The notes beneath the pieces were generated by a model. It did not search any database. It was not told the origin of the DNA and saw only the letters and a list, made by a program, of their open reading frames with translations. Shown here piece after piece: positions 45,809 to 54,717 of a DNA stretch of 64,000 bases (position 1 is the stretch's first letter; every line of letters begins with the position of its first letter). This DNA is from Allopontixanthobacter sediminis. Lineage in GTDB: Bacteria; Pseudomonadota; Alphaproteobacteria; Sphingomonadales; Sphingomonadaceae. The stretch lies in contig NZ_WTYL01000002.1 in the NCBI RefSeq assembly GCF_009828115.1, positions 496,001 through 560,000 on the forward strand. Reading direction: 5' to 3'. The position numbers and the translations under genes are program-made.

Positions 45809-46834
45809 TTAGCCGCGCCAGCCGCGAACGGTAGCGATCAGTTGCTCGACGTGGTCGATCGGAGTGAACTGGCCGATCCCGTGGCCAAGGTTGAACACAT
45901 GCGGGCGGTCCGCGAAGCATTCGAGGATGTGCACGGCTTCACGGTCGAGCGCTTCGCCGCCAGCCAGCAGCAGCAGCGGATCGATGTTGCCCTGCACCGG
46001 CATTCCGGCAGGCAGTTCGCGCGCTGCCCAGACCGGATCGATAGTCTCGTCAATGCCCAGCGCGTCGACCCCGGTTTCGCGCGCATAGGCAGTAAGTTTC
46101 TCGCCCGCACCCTTGGGAAATCCGATCACCGGCACACCGGGATAGCGCGCCTTTACCGCTGCGGTGATGGCGGCGTTGGGGGCAATGACCCAGCGCTCGA
46201 ATTCGGACGGAGCCAGGGTGCCCGACCAGCTGTCGAACAATTGCACCGCTTCCGCGCCGGCTTCGATCTGGCCACCGAGATATTCGACGGTTACCGCAGC
46301 AATGGCGTCGATGATCGCCTGGAACGCCGGTGGATCGCGGTACGCCATTGCGCGCGTTTCATGCTGGTCGCGGCTGCCCTCGCCAGCGACCATGTAGGTC
46401 GCGACGGTCCACGGACTTCCGGCAAAGCCCAGCAAGGTGGTCTCAGGGCCCAATTGCGCCTTCACCTTGGCCACGGTCCGGTAAATCGCCTCGAGGTGCT
46501 GTGGCGCCGCTTCCAGCCCTTCCAGTGCGGCATCCAGCAGGCGCGGCGACAGTCGTGGACCTTCACCGGCCAGGAATTCCAGATTCTGGCCCATGGCGTG
46601 GGGAACGATCAGAATATCCGAAAACAGGATGGCACCGTCGAAGCCGAACCGGCGGATCGGCTGGATGGTCACTTCCGCGGCGGCATCGGCGTCGTAGACC
46701 AGGTCCAGAAATCCGCCCTTTTCACTCCGCAAGGCGCGATATTCGGGCAGATAGCGTCCTGCCTGCCGCATCAGCCACATGGGGGCCTGCGTACCGCGAT
46801 GTCCGCGCAAGGTTTCGAGCAAAAGACCAGGCAT
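45809..46834 (-). CDS. hemE: Uroporphyrinogen decarboxylase
   Basis: A 341-residue enzyme of heme and bacteriochlorophyll synthesis that decarboxylates uroporphyrinogen III to coproporphyrinogen III. It shows the N-terminal APMWLMRQAGRYLPEYRALR, the central GFAGSPWTVATYMVAGEG and the C-terminal NLGHGI. ATG 46834 matches the family start; the reading frame continues upstream into the origin gap without support. It borders the oriC candidate and runs leftward. Confidence 0.96.
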   Translation of the reverse strand: MPGLLLETLRGHRGTQAPMWLMRQAGRYLPEYRALRSEKGGFLDLVYDADAAAEVTIQPIRRFGFDGAILFSDILIVPHAMGQNLEFLAGEGPRLSPRLLDAALEGLEAAPQHLEAIYRTVAKVKAQLGPETTLLGFAGSPWTVATYMVAGEGSRDQHETRAMAYRDPPAFQAIIDAIAAVTVEYLGGQIEAGAEAVQLFDSWSGTLAPSEFERWVIAPNAAITAAVKARYPGVPVIGFPKGAGEKLTAYARETGVDALGIDETIDPVWAARELPAGMPVQGNIDPLLLLAGGEALDREAVHILECFADRPHVFNLGHGIGQFTPIDHVEQLIATVRGWRG

Positions 46835-47189
46835 CGAGGGAGTCCAATCAAAATAATAAAGTATATAATAAGGATTGTAGGAGTCTGTTGGCCCTGTGGA
46901 TTTCGGGGACAACCCGGCTTTGCCCGACTTGTCCCCGATTGGCCACATCGCGATGCTTGTCGAATCCGCATGGCTGCGCGTCAAGCAATAGCTATCCCCG
47001 TTGTCCCCAGCCTGTCGATAACAGGCTTATCCCAGCCACAAGTCGGGGCTGCGATGCCGGTCAGCGGGGAGCGAATTGCCGCCGGAACTTGTCGACGGAC
47101 TTGTCCCGTGGTTTATGCCGGAACTTGTCCACACGCATTTTACCCCTCGCGGGTCGCCCGTATGCGCGCCCTCCAGCAGCAGGCCGAAC
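46835..47189. other. oriC: Candidate chromosomal replication origin (oriC) between hemE and the DUF299 kinase
   Basis: This 355-bp gap has no gene. It has an AT-rich tract at 46848-46875 (possible unwinding element) and repeated DnaA-box-like 9-mers: TTATCGACA on the minus strand (47013-47021), TTGTCCACA (47125-47133), TTATCCCAG (47027-47035), and TTGTCCCC at 46929, 47001 and, inverted, 46905. Each of the first two differs by one base from TTATCCACA. hemE and DUF299 flank the Caulobacter origin. parS sites 6-8 kb away and divergent gene direction on both sides fit. Confidence 0.72.
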
Positions 47190-48035
47190 ATGAGTCAACT
47201 TCACTTGCATCTGGTGTCCGATTCAACCGGTGAAACGCTGGAAATGGTCGCCAAGGCCGCCCTTGCCCAGTTCGAGGATGCCCAGGTTGTCCGCCATTTC
47301 TGGCCGATGGTCCGCTCGCGCCAGCATCTCGACCGGATCGTCCCCGATCTTGCGGATAATCCGGGCCTGGTCCTGTTCACGCTGGTCAATCCGGAAACCC
47401 GCGCCCGGCTGGAAGAACATTGCCGCCAGTTGGGACTGCCTGCGGTGCCCGCGCTCGATACGGTCACCAGTGCACTCGAAACGCAGCTCGGGCAGGAAGC
47501 GCACGGCCGTCCGGGCCGCCAGCATATCATGGACGACGCCTATTTCGGCCGGGTCGACGCGATCCATTTCACCATCGCGCATGACGACGGGGTCGGGTGG
47601 GAAGACTGGGAGGAAGCCGATATCCTGCTCGCGGGGGTTTCGCGCTGTTCGAAGACCCCGACCAGCATCTATCTCGCCAACCGCGGGTACAAGACCGCCA
47701 ACATTCCGCTGGTGATCGAAAGCCCCCCGCCCGCCGCGCTGTTCGGTTTGCGGCATCCGCTGGTGGTGGGCCTGACAACCGCGCCGGACCGGCTGGTCCA
47801 GATCCGCCGGAACCGCCTGCTCAGCATGAACGAGGCGGCAGAGACGTCTTATGTCGACGGTGACCGGGTGCGCGAGGAAATCCATTTCGCCCGGCGGATG
47901 TTTGCCGACAACGGGTGGCCGGTGATCGACGTGACCCGCCGCTCGATCGAGGAAACCGCCGCCGCAGTGATCAAGCTGTATAACGAGCGGGGTAAGCAGG
48001 ACAATCCTTCGCACGGCGGCCCGAAGCCGATATGA
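47190..48035 (+). CDS. DUF299 bifunctional pyruvate phosphate dikinase kinase/pyrophosphorylase (RP)
   Basis: A 281-residue protein of the PPDK regulatory protein (DUF299) family, which phosphorylates and dephosphorylates pyruvate phosphate dikinase or PEP synthase. The kinase P-loop-like GVSRCSKTPTSIYLA is near residue 150 and the N-terminus reads LHLHLVSDSTGETLE. ATG 47190 matches the family; the frame extends upstream into the origin gap. It is the first rightward gene after the oriC candidate and starts a long rightward run of genes. Confidence 0.9.
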   Translation: MSQLHLHLVSDSTGETLEMVAKAALAQFEDAQVVRHFWPMVRSRQHLDRIVPDLADNPGLVLFTLVNPETRARLEEHCRQLGLPAVPALDTVTSALETQLGQEAHGRPGRQHIMDDAYFGRVDAIHFTIAHDDGVGWEDWEEADILLAGVSRCSKTPTSIYLANRGYKTANIPLVIESPPPAALFGLRHPLVVGLTTAPDRLVQIRRNRLLSMNEAAETSYVDGDRVREEIHFARRMFADNGWPVIDVTRRSIEETAAAVIKLYNERGKQDNPSHGGPKPI

Positions 48036-48059
48036 ACCATCCGACATGAGCCGCGTCCA

Positions 48060-48644
48060 ATGATCATCCTTGCCTCCAAGAGCTCGTCGCGCAGGGCCAT
48101 GCTGGACGCGGCAGGCGTCGCCTATGAAGCCGCGCCCGCAAATGTGGACGAGCGCGCACTTGAGGCGGAACTGGCGGATCACGCGCCCGCCGAAGTGGCG
48201 CTGGCGCTGGCCCGCGCCAAGGCAGCCGCGCTTTCCGGCACCAATCCGGGGCGGATCATCCTGGGCAGCGATTCGCTGGTGTCGGTCGAGGGCAAGCGGT
48301 TCGACAAGCCCGCCGACCGCGCGGCAGCGACAGCGCATCTGCGGTATTTCTCGGGCCGGACCATGGACCTTCACAGCGCCGCCGCCCTGGTTCGGGGCGG
48401 CGAGACCTTGTGGCAACACACCGAGATGGCGCAGCTCATGGTGCGCAAGTTGTCGGAGGATTTCATCGAAGGCTACCTCGACGCCGAATGGCCCGAAGTA
48501 TCATACTGCGTCGGGGTGTTCCGGATCGAGGCTCGCGGCGTGCAATTGTTCGAATCCATCACCGGCGACCAGTTCACCGTGCTCGGAATGCCGCTATTGC
48601 CCCTCCTCGGCGCGCTTCGAAATCTCGGGGAGATGCCGTCATGA
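48060..48644 (+). CDS. maf: Maf family nucleotide pyrophosphatase
   Basis: A 194-residue Maf protein. The N-terminal ILASKSSSRRAMLDAAG and central ILGSDSLV, with DxAE-type EAELADHAPAEVALALARAKA, match. Members hydrolyse noncanonical nucleoside triphosphates, such as m7GTP or dTTP/UTP. Its end overlaps aroE by 4 bp (ATGA). Confidence 0.9.
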   Translation: MIILASKSSSRRAMLDAAGVAYEAAPANVDERALEAELADHAPAEVALALARAKAAALSGTNPGRIILGSDSLVSVEGKRFDKPADRAAATAHLRYFSGRTMDLHSAAALVRGGETLWQHTEMAQLMVRKLSEDFIEGYLDAEWPEVSYCVGVFRIEARGVQLFESITGDQFTVLGMPLLPLLGALRNLGEMPS

Positions 48645-49498
48645 CCCGGCCCTATGCGGAAGTGATCGGTGACCCGATCGCGCAGTCGAAATCGCCTGCG
48701 ATTCACAATTTCTGGCTCGAGAAACTGGGTATAGATGCGGAATACCGTGCCCAGCGAGTGACGGAAGATGGTCTCGCGGATTACCTTGCCGCCCGGCGCA
48801 GCGACCCCGACTGGCGTGGATGCAATGTGACCATGCCGCTCAAGCTGCCGATCATTCCGCTGCTGTACAGTATCGACGAAACCGCCACCGCCATCGGGGC
48901 GGTTAACACGGTTTATCCTGCGTTCGATCGTTTGCTGGCAGGCACGAATACCGACGCGGCGGGATTTCTTGAGCCATTGGCGGCGGAAATGCGCGAAAGC
49001 CATTATTTCCGCATGGCGAGGATCATCGGCGCGGGCGGCGCGGCGCGTGCGATCGTTTCCGCGCTCGGGAACCGGGGCTTCACGCTGGTGGTCGCAGCAC
49101 GAAATCCGGCCAAGGCAGCGGAATTACTCGGCGAACTCGCAGCGGGAAACGATCATCACGCCGTCAGTCTGAGCCATTTTGCCAAAGCTACCGACTTCGA
49201 CTTCGACGACCGCGAGGGCTGCTGCGACCTGGTCATCAACGCCAGCCCGCTCGGGATGCGCGGACAGCCGCCGTTGCGTTTCGATCTGAGCCATGCTCCG
49301 CCGGGCAGCCTCGTTTACGATATCGTCACGGACCCGGTGGAGACCGAATTCCTGTCCGCGGCACGATCGGCCGGCTTCCGCACCGTTGACGGCCTTTCCA
49401 TGCTTATCGGCCAGGCGGCGGCGGCATTCGAGCTGTTTTTCGGTACCGCGCCGCCACGCGAATACGACGCCGAACTGCGCGAAAGTCTCGTCCGATGA
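48641..49498 (+). CDS. aroE: Shikimate dehydrogenase
   Basis: A 285-residue NADP-dependent enzyme of aromatic amino acid synthesis. Substrate site [10 protein letters not shown], Asn/Lys motif [12 protein letters not shown] in GTNTDAAGF, and the NADP-binding [19 protein letters not shown] are visible. ATG 48641 overlaps the maf stop and its own end overlaps coaE by ATGA, so maf-aroE-coaE is one coupled operon. Confidence 0.95.
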   Translation: MTRPYAEVIGDPIAQSKSPAIHNFWLEKLGIDAEYRAQRVTEDGLADYLAARRSDPDWRGCNVTMPLKLPIIPLLYSIDETATAIGAVNTVYPAFDRLLAGTNTDAAGFLEPLAAEMRESHYFRMARIIGAGGAARAIVSALGNRGFTLVVAARNPAKAAELLGELAAGNDHHAVSLSHFAKATDFDFDDREGCCDLVINASPLGMRGQPPLRFDLSHAPPGSLVYDIVTDPVETEFLSAARSAGFRTVDGLSMLIGQAAAAFELFFGTAPPREYDAELRESLVR

Positions 49499-50103
49499 GC
49501 AAATTCGGCAAGCACCTGATCCTTGGGCTCACCGGTTCAATCGGCATGGGCAAATCGACGGTCGCCCGAATGTTCGCGGATGAGGGCGTGCCGGTGTTCG
49601 ACGCCGACGCGGCAGTCCACCGGCTGCAGGGACCTGGCGGCGCGCTGCTCGGCGCAATCGAAGCGGAATTTCCCGGATCGACCGGGCCGGACGGCGTCGA
49701 TCGGGTAAAACTGGGGGAACTGGTCTTTGGCGATCCTGAAGCCCTCGCCCGGCTGGAGGCGATAGTGCATCCCGCGGTGGCCGAACTGCGCTCCGAATTC
49801 CTGCTTGAACACGCGGGTGCGCCGATCCTGCTGTTCGACATCCCGCTGCTGTTCGAAAAGGGCGGCGAGAGCCGGGTGGATCAGGTCGTGGTGGTCTCCG
49901 CCCCTGCGGAAATCCAGCGCCGGCGGGTCCTTGGCCGGCCCGGCATGACCGCCGACAAATTCGCCCACATCCTCAGCCTGCAGGTCCCCGATGCGGAAAA
50001 GCGCGCCCGCGCCGATCACTTGATCGATACTTCAGGAAGTCTTGACGAAACCCGGCGAGCCGTGCGGGAACTTGTCAAGCACCTCGAACGGACGCGCACG
50101 TAA
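49495..50103 (+). CDS. coaE: Dephospho-CoA kinase
   Basis: A 202-residue P-loop kinase for the last step of CoA synthesis. Walker [18 protein letters not shown] is at residues 10-26, with [14 protein letters not shown], the [11 protein letters not shown] lid and [13 protein letters not shown] overlaps the aroE end. dnaQ follows after 68 bp. Confidence 0.95.
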   Translation: MSKFGKHLILGLTGSIGMGKSTVARMFADEGVPVFDADAAVHRLQGPGGALLGAIEAEFPGSTGPDGVDRVKLGELVFGDPEALARLEAIVHPAVAELRSEFLLEHAGAPILLFDIPLLFEKGGESRVDQVVVVSAPAEIQRRRVLGRPGMTADKFAHILSLQVPDAEKRARADHLIDTSGSLDETRRAVRELVKHLERTRT

Positions 50104-50171
50104 GGGTAACTGGCGGTTTTAGGTGAATTGACCTCTTGCACACCGCCATCCTCACGCCGATACTATAACCA

Positions 50172-50861
50172 ATGCGTGAAATTGTCTTCGATACCGAAAC
50201 CACCGGTCTTGACCCCCGAAGCGGGGACCGCATGGTCGAAATCGGCTGTGTCGAAATGATCAACAAGGTCGCCACCGGCCGCACCTACCACGCGTATTTC
50301 AACCCCGAACGCGACATGCCTGCCGGGGCTGAAGCGGTTCACGGCCTGTCCGCCGCGTTCCTGTCCGACAAGCCGCTGTTCTCGCACAAGGTGCAGGAGC
50401 TGCTCGATTTCCTGGAAGATGCGCCGCTGGTTGCGCATAACGCAAGTTTCGACTTCGGTTTCCTCAACGCGGAACTGACGATCATATCGCGGGAGCCGGT
50501 GTGCACCAGCCGGATGGTCGACACGGTCGCCCTTGCGCGCAAGAAACATCCCGGGGCGAAGCTGTCGCTCGATGCGCTGTGCAGCCGATACGGCGTCGAC
50601 CGTAGCCACCGGGTAAAGCACGGGGCGCTGCTCGATGCCGAGTTGCTTGCCCAGGTTTACGTCGAGCTTACCGGCGGGCGCCAGATCGGCCTCGAACTCG
50701 CTGCCGATACGGTGGAGCCGGTGATTGCCGCGGCGGCTTTGGCCGGTGCGGCACCGCGGTTGGACCGCCGCCCGCCGCGGCCCCACGCGGCCAGCGCGGA
50801 CGAACTCGTCCGGCATGCCGAATTTCTCGAGCAGATCCAGTCTCCCCTGTGGGGACGGTGA
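50172..50861 (+). CDS. dnaQ: DNA polymerase III epsilon subunit (3'-5' exonuclease)
   Basis: A 229-residue DEDDh exonuclease for replication proofreading. Exo I FDTETTGLDPRSGDRMVEIG is at residues 5-24, Exo II VAHNASFDFGFLNAEL and Exo III HGALLDAELLAQVY with catalytic His/Asp are intact. It ends with the C-terminal tail that binds the polymerase alpha subunit. It lies close to the origin with coaE upstream. A hairpin follows before hpf. Confidence 0.95.
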   Translation: MREIVFDTETTGLDPRSGDRMVEIGCVEMINKVATGRTYHAYFNPERDMPAGAEAVHGLSAAFLSDKPLFSHKVQELLDFLEDAPLVAHNASFDFGFLNAELTIISREPVCTSRMVDTVALARKKHPGAKLSLDALCSRYGVDRSHRVKHGALLDAELLAQVYVELTGGRQIGLELAADTVEPVIAAAALAGAAPRLDRRPPRPHAASADELVRHAEFLEQIQSPLWGR

Positions 50862-50875
50862 CGTGCTCGTCAACC

Positions 50876-50910
50876 CGCGCAAACGCCAACAGGATCGTTG
50901 GCGACGCGCG
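50876..50910 (+). promoter_or_regulatory. Hairpin between dnaQ and hpf
   Basis: CGCGC (50876-50880) with GCGCG (50906-50910) and GCCAAC (50885-50890) with GTTGGC (50897-50902) form a two-part stem with a 6-base loop, 15 bases after the dnaQ stop and just before the TTAAATAAAAGG ribosome-binding region of hpf. It could be a weak dnaQ terminator or a 5' leader structure of hpf. Confidence 0.45.
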
Positions 50911-50930
50911 TTAAATAAAAGGTAGTAGCG

Positions 50931-51497
50931 ATGGATATTCGTGTTTCAGGCCACCAGATGGATACCGGAGCCGCGCTGCAGGATCATGCGGCGGAACGTT
51001 TGAACGGGATCGTCGAGAAGTATTTCAATCGGGCCCTGTCCTCGCATGTTACCTTCGGCAAGGCGCCCGGCGGGGCGTTCAGCTGCGACATCGTGACCCA
51101 CGTGATGCAGGGCTTTATCGTCAAGAGCCACGGCGAAGCGCATGATGCCCACCAGGCGCTGGACCAGGCGGTGACCAAGATCGACAAGCAGCTGCGACGG
51201 TACAAGCGCCGGCTGAACGATCGCCACGAACAGGCCGCCCATTCGGTCGCGGAGGAAGAGGCAGCGTACCGTATCTTCGCCGCGCCCGAGCCCGATGAGG
51301 TTGAGGAAGCTGCCGACGCCCCGCTGATTGTAGCGGAAACCAAGGTCGACATCCCTGAAGCCAGCGTTGCCGACGCGGTGATGATGCTGGATCTGCGGCA
51401 TACCAATGCGATGTTCTTCAAAAACGCTGGAACCGGACGCCATAATATGGTGTACCGCCGCAATGATGGTTCGATCGGCTGGGTCGAACCGCATTGA
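50931..51497 (+). CDS. hpf: Ribosome hibernation promoting factor, long form
   Basis: A 188-residue HPF/RaiA protein of the long class that forms 100S dimers in starvation. The N-terminal domain starts MDIRVSGHQMDTGAALQDH, has the KSHGEAHDAHQALDQAVTKIDKQLRRYKRRL helix, and the C-terminal dimer domain (about 132-188) includes NAMFFKNAGTGRHNMVYRR. The long form and the following ptsN match alphaproteobacterial order. AAAAGG precedes ATG 50931. Confidence 0.93.
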   Translation: MDIRVSGHQMDTGAALQDHAAERLNGIVEKYFNRALSSHVTFGKAPGGAFSCDIVTHVMQGFIVKSHGEAHDAHQALDQAVTKIDKQLRRYKRRLNDRHEQAAHSVAEEEAAYRIFAAPEPDEVEEAADAPLIVAETKVDIPEASVADAVMMLDLRHTNAMFFKNAGTGRHNMVYRRNDGSIGWVEPH

Positions 51498-51697
51498 TGG
51501 CCTGATATCGCCGGTTGAACCAGATCGCGATGTCCGTCCGCGATGATGTCAAAACCTTGAATTTGCTGGATTGCAGCGCTGGTCGAGCCTGCGAACCGCG
51601 GTCGTGTTTTACGGCCTTGCCTGCCCGGCATGCGAAAATTCGCGGCCGAAAGTGTCACACTCTGAGAGGATGGATCCCCGCTGCAAAGGTCGGAACC

Positions 51698-52195
51698 ATG
51701 AACGCAAACCTGAATCTCTCGAGAGCCGCCGTGGCGACGTGCAGTGCCGCAAGCAAACCGGATGTCCTTGGTACCCTGGCGAGTTGTTTTGCCGAAGCCT
51801 ACGGTCTTGACCGCATCACCGTGCTGGAGGGGCTGGAGGAACGCGAACGCCTTGGCAGCACAGGGTTCGGGCGCCGGGTGGCTATTCCCCACGCGCGGAT
51901 CGACGGTCTCGAACGTCCGGTGGTGGCCCTGATCAAGCTGGAAGCGCCGGTTGAATTCAACGCGGCCGACGGAATGCCGGTGGATCTCGTGATCGGTCTG
52001 CTGTCTCCGCCCAACGCCGGTGCGGACCACCTGCACACCTTGGCGGCAATATCGCGCATGATCCGCAACGAAGCGATTTACGACGCCCTGCTTCGGGCGG
52101 AGGATGCCGATGCACTGTTTGCCACCCTTACCAATCTGGCGGATAGTGTAATCGCGAACGACAATCCCGGTGGAGTCACTCGTGAAAGCGCATGA
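51698..52195 (+). CDS. ptsN: Nitrogen PTS IIA component PtsN (EIIANtr)
   Basis: A 165-residue PTS EIIA domain of the Fru/Ntr family. Active-site His is in RRVAIPHARIDGL (about residue 68); the rest fits an EIIA fold through LAAISRMIRNEAIY. It receives phosphate from EINtr/NPr and signals nitrogen or potassium status. ATG 51698 has AAAGGT upstream; a TTG 61 codons earlier would add a non-conserved extension. hpf precedes it by about 200 bp. Its end overlaps the next gene. Confidence 0.9.
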   Translation: MNANLNLSRAAVATCSAASKPDVLGTLASCFAEAYGLDRITVLEGLEERERLGSTGFGRRVAIPHARIDGLERPVVALIKLEAPVEFNAADGMPVDLVIGLLSPPNAGADHLHTLAAISRMIRNEAIYDALLRAEDADALFATLTNLADSVIANDNPGGVTRESA

Positions 52196-52676
52196 AAGTT
52201 CCTCCGAACCGGACCGTGATGCGGGTACTGGCGCGGACCTCCATTACCGGGCGCTGGAACGGCTGTACCGGTCTGCCCCGGTCAACGCCCTGTTCGATTC
52301 CAGCCTTCATATAGAGGGCGAGGGCAGCGCGCGGCTGATCTTCAACGTCACCGAAAGCTGCTATCACGCGGCAGGTGCGGCGCACGGGACGATCTACTTC
52401 AAGATGCTCGACGATGCCGCGTTCTATGCCGCGAACACGCTGGTCACCGACCGCTTCCTGCTGACGACGTCGTTCAATCTCCATTTCACCAAGCCGGTCC
52501 GCACCGGGCGGGTGATTGCCGAGGGGCGGTGGGTCAGCGGCCGCCGCCGGGTCTATGTCGCTGAATCACGGCTGATCGACGAGGAAGGTGACGAGATCGG
52601 GCGCGGCACCGGCACCTTCATGCGCTCCTCGATCCTGCTCTCGGGCCTGCCCGGTTATAGCGCGGCCAGGGAATGA
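52170..52676 (+). CDS. PaaI-like hotdog-fold thioesterase
   Basis: A 168-residue protein with a hotdog fold: ESCYHAAGAAHGTIYFKMLDDAAFYAAN (the conserved helix, by position 62-90) followed by SFNLHFTKPVRTGRVIAEGRWV. Members hydrolyse acyl-CoA thioesters, such as phenylacetyl or other aryl-CoAs. The start is a GTG at 52170, within ptsN's end; GTG 52182 is a second option. Its stop overlaps the DUF1491 start (ATGA). Confidence 0.82.
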   Translation: MESLVKAHESSSEPDRDAGTGADLHYRALERLYRSAPVNALFDSSLHIEGEGSARLIFNVTESCYHAAGAAHGTIYFKMLDDAAFYAANTLVTDRFLLTTSFNLHFTKPVRTGRVIAEGRWVSGRRRVYVAESRLIDEEGDEIGRGTGTFMRSSILLSGLPGYSAARE

Positions 52677-53017
52677 CCGCGATGGACGCACGGCTGCCCG
52701 CCCACCTCGAAGTTTCCGGCCTTCTCCGGATGGCAGAAGCGAATGGCGGGTTTGCAATGGTCCTTGCCAAGGGCGAACGCGACGCCGGGACAATCCTGGT
52801 GCTGACCATGCAAAAGGGCGAAAACCGGGTGCTTTTCGAACGGATGCCGCAGCTCGACGGGTCCCGAAAATTCGTTGCGGTAAGGACGCAAGGCTCGGAT
52901 AACGCTGGGGAATTCGACGAATATCTGGACCGCCGCAAGCGCCAGGATAGCGACACCTGGATCGTCGAAGTCGATATCGCAAACCCGGAACGGTTCATCG
53001 CAACCCTCAATCCCTGA
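52673..53017 (+). CDS. DUF1491 family protein
   Basis: A 114-residue cytosolic protein of the alphaproteobacterial DUF1491 family: LPAHLEVSGLLRMAEANGGFAMVLAKGERDAGTI by position (8-41) is the family core, then FERMPQLDGSRKF and DEYLDRRKRQDSDTWIVEVD. Function is unknown. Its ATG overlaps the thioesterase stop. The 190-bp gap after it shows no gene. Confidence 0.85.
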   Translation: MTAMDARLPAHLEVSGLLRMAEANGGFAMVLAKGERDAGTILVLTMQKGENRVLFERMPQLDGSRKFVAVRTQGSDNAGEFDEYLDRRKRQDSDTWIVEVDIANPERFIATLNP

Positions 53018-53207
53018 GTTGACTTAGTTTCAGATGCACCTATTTGGCGCCGAGCTTCCGAAAGCGCAGGCGGCCATGATGACACTCGGTTATCTGGTTT
53101 GCACGCAGACGGGTGGCGGCCGGCAGGCCAACAGCGGACCGTAAATTCCAGTACCCCACGGTCCCAGCCTGCGTCTGAGCGCGTCAACCGCCCTAACGAA
53201 TGAGCAC

Positions 53208-53861
53208 ATGAGTCGTAAGGCCCACTTTGCCGGCCTGATCGCGATCGCCGCGACCGGGACCGTAGTTTTTGCCAGCGCCGCAAGTTCCGGCGCAATTGCC
53301 CGGCAGGGCGAATCCGCGGAACTGTCCGCACTCCCTCTGACTGATGAAACCGTACCCGTATTCGTGGCCGAAGAAGTGGTTCAACCACTGCCCACCGAAA
53401 CCGCGGACGAGATTTCACCCGGGCGCCCCGACGTACCGCAGGCGTCTTCGCTGAAACAGCTGATCGCCGCAGTGCAGGCTCCCGAAGTGCTTTCCCCGGA
53501 AATGGAATGCCTCGCCGGGGCCGTGTATTTCGAATCGCGCGGCGAACCCGTCGATGGGCAACTGGCTGTTGCCCAGGTTGTCGTGAACCGCGCCGAATCT
53601 CCCCAGTTCCCGTCAAGCTATTGTGGTGTCGTGTACCAGCGTTCGCAATTTTCGTTCGTGAAGGGCGGCGCCATGCCGCGCATCATGCGCAATTCGGCCG
53701 CGTGGAGCCGCGCCAAGACCATTGCCCGGATTGCGCACGAGGGCATGTGGGACAGCCAGGCCGGCGATTCGCTTTATTTCCACGCGAACTACGTGCGTCC
53801 AAGTTGGAGCCGGACGAAAGTCGCCCGCGCAACCATCGACAGCCACATTTTCTACCGCTGA
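53208..53861 (+). CDS. SleB-family cell wall hydrolase
   Basis: A 217-residue exported protein with a signal-like N-terminus (about 1-32) and a C-terminal SleB/hydrolase-2 domain (about 100-217): ECLAGAVYFESRGEPVDGQLAVAQVVVNR, then SSYCGVVYQRSQFSFVKGG and ALYFHANYVRPSW-like motifs. The catalytic Glu is that of YFESRGE. It cleaves peptidoglycan glycan strands outside spore formers too. It converges with xth 7 bp away. Confidence 0.87.
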   Translation: MSRKAHFAGLIAIAATGTVVFASAASSGAIARQGESAELSALPLTDETVPVFVAEEVVQPLPTETADEISPGRPDVPQASSLKQLIAAVQAPEVLSPEMECLAGAVYFESRGEPVDGQLAVAQVVVNRAESPQFPSSYCGVVYQRSQFSFVKGGAMPRIMRNSAAWSRAKTIARIAHEGMWDSQAGDSLYFHANYVRPSWSRTKVARATIDSHIFYR

Positions 53862-53868
53862 GGGCGGT

Positions 53869-54654
53869 TCAGGACTGGATTTCGAACCACACCGGGGCGT
53901 GATCGCTCGCCTTTTCACGCCCGCGGTGGTCCTTGTCGACCCCCGCGCCGACAAGCCGGTCCGCCACCTCGGGTGACAGCAGCATGTGGTCGATGCGGAA
54001 CCCGTGATCGCGCTGCCATGCGCCAGCCTGGTAATCCCAATAGGTCCACACCCCGCCGCGCGGATTGAGCGTGCGCAGCGCGTCGGTCCAGCCGTCGCCG
54101 AGCAGCTGCATATAGGCGTCGCGCGATTGCGGCTGCATGAGCGCGTCGTTTTCCATGGCTCTGGGTGACCAGACATCGTCGTCATGCGGGATGACGTTGA
54201 AATCCCCCACCACTGCGCAGGGTATTTCCAGCGCCCACAGGTGCTGCATCCGCGCACGCAGCCGTTTCATCCAGGCCAGCTTGTAATCGAATTTGGGGCC
54301 CGGCTGGGGATTGCCGTTGGGCAAATAGATACACGCGACCCGCACGCCGCCGACATCGGCCTCGAGATAGCGGGCATGGTCGTCCTCGACATCTTCCGGT
54401 GACAGATGCGGCAGGCCGCGCTGGGTTTCGACCGGTTTGACCCCGTCCGCCAGGATGGCGACGCCGTTGAAACTTTTCTGGCCATGCCAGACCGCGTGGT
54501 ACCCGATCTTCTCGAATTCCTCGGCGGGAAATCCTTCGTCCTGGCTTTTGACTTCCTGCAGGCAGGCGACGGTTGGCCGGGTTTCCTCCAGCCATTCAAG
54601 CAGGCGGGGCAGGCGTGCCTTCACGCCGTTGATATTGAAGCTGGCGATTTTCAT
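53869..54654 (-). CDS. xth: Exodeoxyribonuclease III
   Basis: A 261-residue AP endonuclease/exonuclease for base-excision repair. Motifs IASFNINGVKARL, LQEVKSQDEGFP, YLPNGNPQPGPKF, GDFNVIPHDDDV, RIDHMLLS and SDHAPVWFE carry all metal and catalytic residues. It is a standalone gene with a weak upstream ribosome site; erpA lies 63 bp upstream on the same strand. Confidence 0.94.
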   Translation of the reverse strand: MKIASFNINGVKARLPRLLEWLEETRPTVACLQEVKSQDEGFPAEEFEKIGYHAVWHGQKSFNGVAILADGVKPVETQRGLPHLSPEDVEDDHARYLEADVGGVRVACIYLPNGNPQPGPKFDYKLAWMKRLRARMQHLWALEIPCAVVGDFNVIPHDDDVWSPRAMENDALMQPQSRDAYMQLLGDGWTDALRTLNPRGGVWTYWDYQAGAWQRDHGFRIDHMLLSPEVADRLVGAGVDKDHRGREKASDHAPVWFEIQS

Positions 54655-54717
54655 GGGGAGAGCATTAGCCCCATAATCGGGGGCCCGTCCATCGCCGGAT
54701 AACGATCCGTGCCCGCG

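Noticed and set aside
46835-46984. An upstream extension of hemE by 50 codons
   Set aside because: It runs through the AT-rich origin gap; the family start is the ATG at 46834.
47076-47189. A 38-codon upstream extension of the DUF299 gene
   Set aside because: It overlaps DnaA-box-like repeats and lacks conservation with the family, whose usual start is the ATG at 47190.
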